Below, piece after piece: positions 57,140 through 64,000 of a stretch of 64,000 nt of DNA. Within the stretch, counting starts at the first letter, position 1, and every line of letters begins with the position of its first letter. The notes below the pieces were generated by a model. It was not told the DNA's origin and did no database searches. It saw only the letters and a list, made by a program, of their open reading frames with translations. The stretch covers positions 43,608,122-43,672,121 of the forward strand of contig CM063108.1 of the NCBI GenBank assembly GCA_031841125.1. The letters run 5' to 3'. A program made the translations under genes and the position numbers. The stretch is from Acanthococcus lagerstroemiae. Lineage: Eukaryota; Arthropoda; Insecta; Hemiptera; Eriococcidae.

Positions 57140-58960
57140 CTAAATGACAGAAAGCGAGTATGTTCAAAGGAAATTAAATACCTAGGCATAATTATACTTA
57201 GATGAAAATTTAAATTTCAATAGTCACATAAATTATATACTGAAAAAAATCAAGCTATATTACATTAAAATTACAGCCCTATACAGTAATACTTCTGGAC
57301 TAAGATATACAGACAGGAAGATTCTATACTCTTCTCTCTTCAGGTCAATAATAGAATACGGAAGCTCAATTTATTATCCTAAAATAAACAAAAAAACTAA
57401 GAACAAAATTACAAAAGAGCGAAGAAAAATACTTCTGAATGTAATCTCTGCCTATAGAACAGTGTCATACACTGCAACAATAATTGTTATAGCTGGAATC
57501 CTGTCCATTGATCTACAAATTGAAAAATGCAATGAAATAAAAAAACATTAAAAGCTCAAAGCGGAATAAAAAAGAAATTAATGAAAAAATAAAGGAAACT
57601 TAAGATAAATATATTAATATGTGGCAAAATCGCTACAACAATGAACAGACACAAGCACTTTCATGATCATGCCCAGTATAAAAGAAAGAATTCAGAATAA
57701 AGAGCTAAAACCTAATTTCTACCTCACTCAAACTTTGGAGAATATTTAAAAAAGTTTAAAATAACTGAAAACGACAAATACCTAAACTGTAAGAAGAAAA
57801 TCGACATTCCTGACCGTACACATTTGTAAACTGCTCCACATTCAAACAAATACAGTAGCCTTCCGATTATCCACCCTAATTGGGGCGAAAGACAGGGCGG
57901 ATAATCCGAAATAGGGCAGCTTTTATTAAAATTAAAATTAATAAATTTAAGATTAAATGATAATGAATTTATTTAATAATATTGTGACCCTTATTCATGA
58001 AATTTTAATTCCAATATTTATATTATTTCAATTAATTGGCAGGAAATGTATTCAACGAGTCGAACTTTATTTGAAGTATAGTAAAGGGTGTAATACTAGT
58101 AAAATATATCATACAGTAGATCAATTTGAAAAGAAAATCCGTGATAGGACTTTGACGAACCTTCTTACTATTTACTCGGTTTTCTGCCGCAAAATTCTGA
58201 TTTTACTGGTTTTTTTTTTTTGTTTTTTTTGGAAAATGTGATTTATCCGCCCTGGTCAAGGCGATTAATGCGGCGAGGGCGGGCGGTTAAATTCAGGGCA
58301 GATAATCGGAAGGCTACTGTAAGAATAAAATATAGAATCATAGGCAATAACGATAATGACTGGTTTAAGGACAAAAATAGAACTAGTAACACAATAAGGT
58401 ATGTTAGGGATATAATGGAGCACAAAGCCAAATTAGAATAAAGATAATCCAGAGCAACCAAATAACTCAGAAAACATTCAAATTAATCCTATGAGTACAG
58501 AAATTAAAATGAAGAATTGAAACCGAACTTTTACCTCACATAATTTTAACAGGTCATGGATATTTTGGTGAATACTTTAACAAGATCCAAAATCAAAGAA
58601 AATTATAAATGTAAAAATTGTAACAAAATAACTATGATTCTCCTGACCACACATTTTTAAGCTGTTCAGCATTCAAAAAAATAAGGAAACAGTGCAGGAC
58701 AAAAATAGTCATGACCAATAGTTTACAAATAAAACAGAAACAATAAATATGAGTAATTAATTAAATAGATAGAATAATGAAAATGAAGATGAAAAAATAG
58801 AAAAATTATTTTAAAAATCTATATGTATTATGTAAATATGTTACTCACTCTGCGATGATGGCCTGAGGACTACAGAAAAACCAAGTTGGTAAAAGTAGTC
58901 CTCGAGTCAATAAATTATATGTTATAATAAAAAAAATATATACATAAGTATATAATAAAT
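57140..58960 (+). pseudogene. Jockey-like LINE 3' part, split by a MITE
   Basis: Traces of the end of reverse transcriptase (LNFNSHINYILKKIKLYYIK, RSIIEYGSSIYYP, RRKILLNVISAYRTVSYTA, GILSIDLQIEK) lead into ELKPNFYLTQ and FGEYLKKFKITENDKYLNC. A 467-bp MITE interrupts at 57853, after which coding continues to HKAKLE at 58440. A second copy of the terminal part follows (ELKPNFYLT, GYFGEYF, DSPDHTFLSCSAFKKI). It ends in an A/T-rich tail. Many stops. Confidence 0.75.
57853..58319. mobile_element. pogo-like MITE, 467 bp
   Basis: Ends CAGTAGCCTTCCGATTATC and GATAATCGGAAGGCTACTG are perfect inverted repeats flanked by TA. It is inserted in the LINE relic. No transposase remains. Confidence 0.92.
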
Positions 58961-59039
58961 AATTTAAAAAAAAGGTGTAGGTAGGGACGTATGGTGGGGG
59001 AGTAAGAAAAGAAGTGCCAGATGCGGGGTACAGCAAGCT

Positions 59040-60130
59040 AAGAGGGGTGAGGTTGAGGAGATGGATGAACTGGAGGTTGTAACCGGAGTGGGTGGTGGTA
59101 TTGGGTGTAGGAAGTGGTTGAGAAATCGACTATGGGTAACCCGTTGGGTGGAAGGATGAAATGGCGGTCAGGTTGGATACTGGAAGAGATATCTCGTTCT
59201 CTCATCAGTGTGTCTACATAAAATAAAAACGCTCTCTACTGTCTCATCAGTGGAACCGGGGAAGGGGCTGGAGAAGGACGAGGTAAAGGTGAAACTGATG
59301 AAGTTATATACGAGAGAGGGCAGCGGAAGGAGAATAAGGAGGGTGGTGGTAATGAGGAAAGAAAAATGGAGACGGCAGACGATGAGAATCAAACGGTCGA
59401 GAGTGAGAGTAAAGGGAGATTGATGATGGGGAGACAAAAGAAGAAGATGAAGCAGGTGGAGGGGGAACTGAAAGAACGATCTTTGTCCGTATTCACGATG
59501 TTCTTTTCATTTTATAGTCGAAACCCAAACTCCACCAACCCCCCTGTAAAACAGTATGCTGGGCATGGGGTCTCATACTCATCTGCCTCCTATTGCTCCT
59601 TCGGACGAAGACGGAGACCTGAGAGCAGGTAATGATTTGATGGATGAAAGGGCGGAAGGATGGAGACGACATGTGTGAAAATCGGAGGAGAGAGGCGAGA
59701 TAGTGGAGATGGTAGGAAAGGAGTTTTTCGTGGGAGAGGGTATCTAAAGACATGTGAAGACGAGGAGTGGAGGTGTAGTGGATCGTAACTTTTGTGTCAC
59801 ACTCCAGTCGACACTACATCACGATTCCAAGTGGACTCAAAATCGATGGTCGACATGGTTGAACGGGACCCCTCGTAGAGCCTGAATGGTTTTCAGGAGA
59901 TGGAAGAAGACATGACCTCTGAAATAAATGAAGTATTCTGCTCAAACTTTGACGAAAACTTTATTTGAAATCCATTTGAGAGGTAGCCCGACCGAAAATA
60001 TGAAATTTTTTTTTTAACCAAGAAGGACTATCTTAGACCACCTACTCCATGATAACGAGAATGGTGTGTTAGTGGAATTTCTTATTTCATGCCTATTAGT
60101 GAATACCTGATTGGTAAACAGTGTCAGTGG
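59040..60130. other. Purine-rich strand block
   Basis: Plus strand is dominated by G and A (GGAGGTTG, GGTGGTGG words), so the minus strand reads as Pro/Ser/Leu-rich open frames (59168-59437, 59493-59753). No homology was recognised. It begins right after the LINE tail. Confidence 0.3.
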
Positions 60131-60139
60131 TGCAGCCAG

Positions 60140-60350
60140 GGACGTACCGATGGAGGGGGGGGGGTAAGAATTTATTTACCATTTCAGTCAGGCGGAGTGG
60201 GGAAGCCCCAACGAATCAAAAGGTTTTTTCTGCTTTGATACTTGGGAATTGAGTTGAGAAGCTGGGAAAATTCAAGTGGAAGGTTTTTTCTTTCGCTTTG
60301 ATATTTTGGAATTTTGAGTCGAGTCAACCATTTTCACATTTCTTGCTAGG
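60140..60350 (+). mobile_element. CAGGGACGTACC MITE, right-truncated copy
   Basis: It starts CAGGGACGTACCGATGG with a G run and matches the nested MITE at 52654 through TACTTGGGAATTGAGTTG. The matching right end is missing. Confidence 0.65.
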
Positions 60351-60549
60351 AGGGCTTCCGTGCGATTTCTTCAGATAGTGTTTTTTTTGCTCCCTCCCAG
60401 AACTAGGCTGGCTGTATTACTGAACAGTATTCAGTGGTATCGCCGATATTTGAAAATAGCTCTGACCTCATACTACTGCAACAACCCTCTCTTATCAATG
60501 AACGGGCATTGAGAACATGAATGGTGTGTCGCAGGCACGTCTCCATATG

Positions 60550-61330
60550 GCACTGATGTACGTTCAGGCCATGAAAGGTTAGAATACTCGTTTAGGCGAA
60601 GTGCAAGATTTCCGGGCACCCTGTTCGGGTAAAACATATGAAAGTTGAACAGGGTGACGATAATCGCGGTTTAATTATCGATAACTCTCGCTAATGGCGT
60701 GTCGGAACATCTGTTTCACGGGAGGTAAAAGGTTTTTCGTGCTCTCGGCCGTTCGCCCGAATCGCCGATGGTCGCAGAAGTCGGAGCGAATATAAACAAT
60801 CTTTAATTACAAAATTGTATATAATAGCGCGATATCGTATCGAATTTCGCTCGGATAACTGCGTGGTGTTAACTTTAACGTACAAGCATTGGCAGCACTA
60901 TAAAGTAGGTGTACACGACATATCCAGCGGATTTCGATTTCTCTCAGGACTTGATTGCAGATACGTAGTTGGGTTCAGCGTAACTTACGTAGATTAATCC
61001 CCCGCCCCCAGTACTCTTTCGTGAAAATATTGGCTCCTCGCTATGGCTCGTCGAAATTTCCGTTTGTTTGTATTATAACGATGGAGCCGCATTTTGTGGT
61101 CTACTTGTGACGTACACGCGCGACGGTGGTTCGGTTTATTCATGGCATTCGATCCGATCGGTTTCCGTCTTCGTCTGCGAATTAACCCTCGATGGGGATT
61201 TTCGGCGGATTTTTCATTCCGACATCGTTTTATCGGTTTATATAACCATAAGGCGATGTGTAGAAGGCCAACAAAGGGACAAATGTTACATAAATAAATG
61301 GCACAAGTCTTTAAGATTGACGAGTTCCGC
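60550..61330. other. CpG-rich block
   Basis: CG dinucleotides are frequent (TCGGCCGTTCGCCCGAATCG, GCGCGATATCGTATCGAA, ACGCGCGACGGTGG), unlike the rest of the window. Overlapping frames such as 61068-61376 show no domain. It might be a promoter or first exon of an unseen gene, or a younger insertion. Confidence 0.35.
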
Positions 61331-61345
61331 AGTTCATTTCATACA

Positions 61346-62356
61346 CAGTGGCGTGCATTCCAGGCAAGCAAGGTAAATACGCGCTGCTCACCCTGAAAAT
61401 TCCCGAGAAAATAAGTTTTCATGTACAATATCAACTTCAACTTGTAAAACATAAAAGATAATGAAACATTGGGCAAAATAGCGACTGTATTGACGCTTGC
61501 GACGCTTACGCTCAAGTATATAATAAATTCACGGGAAATATGTATACTGTTTGGCATTCAGCAGTCCTCGTATGTACATGTATTTGTATTGGCCAGCGAG
61601 GTGTGCGCTGGATCTGACGCTTCTTTTCCATACTGCATGTAAAATTGCACGACTTACGCTCCACCACCCTGTTAATTACCAACACAAAAACACACTAGCA
61701 TGTTCAACGCGACGAAACCTGTGCGTTTGATTGCGTTCTGGAAGCGCTTCTTCAAGCGCTTCTGGCTTCACTTGGCTACACATGACACATGAACGTCGAA
61801 GTAGACAGTGAAACGTGATTATGTTCTTTTACTAGTTCACGCATTATGTTTGAATGCTCTGTGTTTCTTGTCCCATAAAATCCGTATTCGAGATCTTATT
61901 GAAAAACCGGCTTCGCGACTTACTCTTCAAGAACAATTAGAAATTATTAATGGTGGGAAGCCTAAACCAGAATTACCATTTTTAAAAACTGAGCATAAGA
62001 GGGGTCGCGCGTTTGAGTTTTATTAGACATTGCTGCGTATCGCAATATGAAAATATTTTGTGGTTAACCGGTTATGAAGATGGTGGAAAACTGTTTTGTT
62101 GGCCATGTCTATTTGGGGATGTACCGATACTCCTGCAAGAATTTTCCACTCAGCAGTTGGGAAAATTTATAATTTCAATCAGACGGAGTTGGGAAAATCC
62201 AACAAGTCAAAAGGTTTATTTTTTTTTGCTTTGATACTTGGGAATTGAATTGCAAAGGTGGAAAATCCAACAAGTCAAAGGTTTTTTTTACTGTGATGTT
62301 TGGGATTTTTGAATTGAGTCAGTTGGGGCTTTCACAATCCCCCCCCCCCCCCCCCC
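61346..62356 (+). mobile_element. Zinc-finger hAT derivative, copy 3
   Basis: It starts CAGTGGCGTGC like 51905. A 72-codon frame (61808-62026) reads RLTLQEQLEIINGGKPKPEL and PFLKTEHKRGRA. After a stop the finger WLTGYEDGGKLFCWPCLF follows. It passes into the same nested MITE and ends in an 18-base C run. No right end was found. Confidence 0.75.
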
Positions 62357-62559
62357 GTCTGCAAACTGATGCACTAGCGGAGCGAAGTACTCGAAGGCTA
62401 ATATGAGGAACGTAATGCTCTAAGGCTGATACAAGGAGCGTTGCGAGTCGGAAGCCAGAGTCAGCCAGTTTCCATTGCCTGCCAGACTATCCAGCCAGCC
62501 AACCTAACCGAGACTTGTCTATATATTTTTGATGTGACAAAGAGAAGATTCAAAAAATT

Positions 62560-63114
62560 AACAAGCTACCGTTTCCTTCATTATACTGATGAGACATAAT
62601 GACAGATATAAGACTCGTCGATAAACATAAAGAAAAACATGTCAAAATAAAGACATAAAAGTGTCAAAAATCCAAAGAATTGCAGGGACAGATTGGTCAC
62701 CTTCTAATTCATTACTGAGGTAAGACCTGAAGACAGACATGAGACTGTCAGTCTACGGCTGATATAAGACATCATGACAGAGAAAGATGTACGATAGGCA
62801 TAAAAAGTCTACCCGATATAAATCTGACAACCACTTTTTCCTTCCCCACTGATATTACAGCAGTCTCATTTCCTACTGATAAGACATAAAGACAAACATA
62901 AAGCTGTTCTATATGTCACTGATGAGACACCAAGGGAACAGTCCAGTCAGTCAGTCAGTCAGGTCTATATATATATAATTTTGTTCTACCTCTGATATAA
63001 AACCACCTGCTCCTTCTCCATGTGATATTAAAGCAGTCTCATTTCCTACTGATAAGTCATGAAGACAAACATAAAACTTGTCTATATATTGCTGATAAGA
63101 CACAAAGTTATTAC

Positions 63115-63147
<33 letters not shown>

Positions 63148-63345
63148 CGCGCCTATTACACATTATATTATTATTAACAACGTGGCGCGTGAAAACGTCA
63201 CGCATGGAAGTAATTTTTCTTTGTTTTGTGTGCCAAAATAAAGACATAAAAATCGTGTCGCGGGAAATTTTCACGCGTGAAAGTAACGTTTTTTCGGTTT
63301 GTGTGCCAAAGTAAAGACATAAAAATGTCAAAACCTAACGCTCCC
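62560..63345. repeat. Satellite-like repeats with GACATAAAGACA motif
   Basis: A unit with TCATTTCCTACTGATAAG and ACATAAAGACAAACATAAA occurs near 62868 and 63036 (period about 165 bp). Another with GTGTGCCAAARTAAAGACAT occurs near 63228 and 63300. A GTCA run lies at about 62944-62962 and an ATT run at 63112-63145. Confidence 0.65.
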
Positions 63346-64000
63346 CCGACACAAATTCACTGGTTGACATTTACAGTCTGCAGCCGTGTTGTCGATAGAA
63401 ATTTCCGTGCCCCCCCCCCCCCGACAAGAAGCCAGTCCATATGATTTGGTTCTTTATTTTTTATTAGGGTACGAAAGCATATATAATGTTACATTACGTG
63501 TCTCTGTAGGAGTTTTGTAATCTTTAAAACCGTGCAGCCCCTTTAATTTGCTCATAGGCAACTTTTCATGCTTAACTGTTTTTTGTTTCATCGAGTACTA
63601 CGCGTACCTATAGTGGGTTCTTGAACGAAGTCCGGATACCCGATACTCTCTCTCCCAGTCGGGGGAAAAGTTTGAAAAAACTCATTTTACTTCTCAGCTT
63701 GACTAGTCTTGAAGGGTCTAGTAAATCTCCGAGCTTGGAAAAATTTTGGAATGAATCATTATTACTACTCAGATCGCTGGAAAAAGCCAACAACTTTCCA
63801 CTCGCTCCGCTCACAGCTTTAATTCTACCACTGGATTTTTTTTGCTGATAAAATTATAAGTTAGGTACGGTTGTCCAGATTTGGGGTGTACTTGGGTCAA
63901 AAATTATTCAGAACATATTACCGCGATGGCCGCACCACATTTTATTCGACATTTTTCACACAGTACAATAAAAAGTTATCTTTATTTAACTTCATTCTTG
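63346..64000. other. Right edge, nothing recognised
   Basis: Holds an 11-base C run near 63412. Frames overlap on both strands at 63608-63848 but have no recognised domain. Confidence 0.3.

Noticed and set aside
59168..59753. Pro/Ser/Leu-rich minus-strand ORFs as a gene
   Set aside because: The amino-acid bias follows from a purine-rich plus strand, and no motif was recognised.
61068..61376. 102-codon ORF in the CpG-rich block
   Set aside because: CG-rich sequence lacks stop codons by composition; overlapping frames and no domain.
1..64000. CRISPR arrays, operons or bacterial transferred genes
   Set aside because: No regularly spaced identical repeats with unique spacers and no recognisable bacterial gene were found; all supported genes have spliceosomal introns.

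Overview
The window looks like AT-rich eukaryotic, probably insect, DNA. Its genes are split by GT-AG introns, most of the sequence is transposon debris, and there are no operons or bacterial-type genes. A hemipteran such as a mealybug, scale insect or aphid is a guess from the element mix and the many taggta/gtacct strings, not a demonstrated assignment.

The only credible host genes are three tandem, head-to-tail CRAL-TRIO lipid-transfer genes (alpha-tocopherol-transfer/retinaldehyde-binding-like) on the minus strand. Gene A (330-11315) has exons 1-4 and runs off the left edge. Gene B (19115-25467) is complete, with six exons and 300 codons. Gene C (34229-48937) is complete, with six exons and 307 codons. 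Internal exon lengths are identical (160, 250, 111 and, in B and C, 106 nt) and the phases match, so the genes arose by duplication of one intron-containing ancestor. A broken fourth copy lies between A and B (about 13312-13895). Exons add up to under 1 kb per gene; the introns are filled with mobile elements.

Region by region: 1-11.3 kb is gene A, with a 3.7-kb long-inverted-repeat element in intron 3. 11.3-19 kb holds the CRAL-TRIO relic, a string of palindromes, a decayed MULE/FLYWCH transposase and a SINE with a 15-bp target duplication. 19-25.5 kb is gene B, with a MULE carboxyl half, a tRNA-like SINE and a hAT MITE in its introns. 25.5-34 kb is intergenic, with a Tigger-like deletion derivative, nested hAT MITEs and a KRBA2/SCAND3-type integrase pseudogene. 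34-49 kb is gene C, with an RTE-like LINE, a second very decayed LINE, an RNase H-bearing LINE tail and hairpin MITEs in its introns. 49-64 kb has no recognised host gene; it holds a three-level nested transposon, a LINE relic split by a pogo-like MITE, copies of a zinc-finger hAT fragment, a CpG-rich block and satellite-like repeats.

The CRAL-TRIO proteins are expected to be cytosolic carriers of small hydrophobic ligands and would act independently of the mobile elements. No new multi-gene system was found. The most informative signals are the gene cluster itself and nested or paralogous insertion sites that record transposition events directly.
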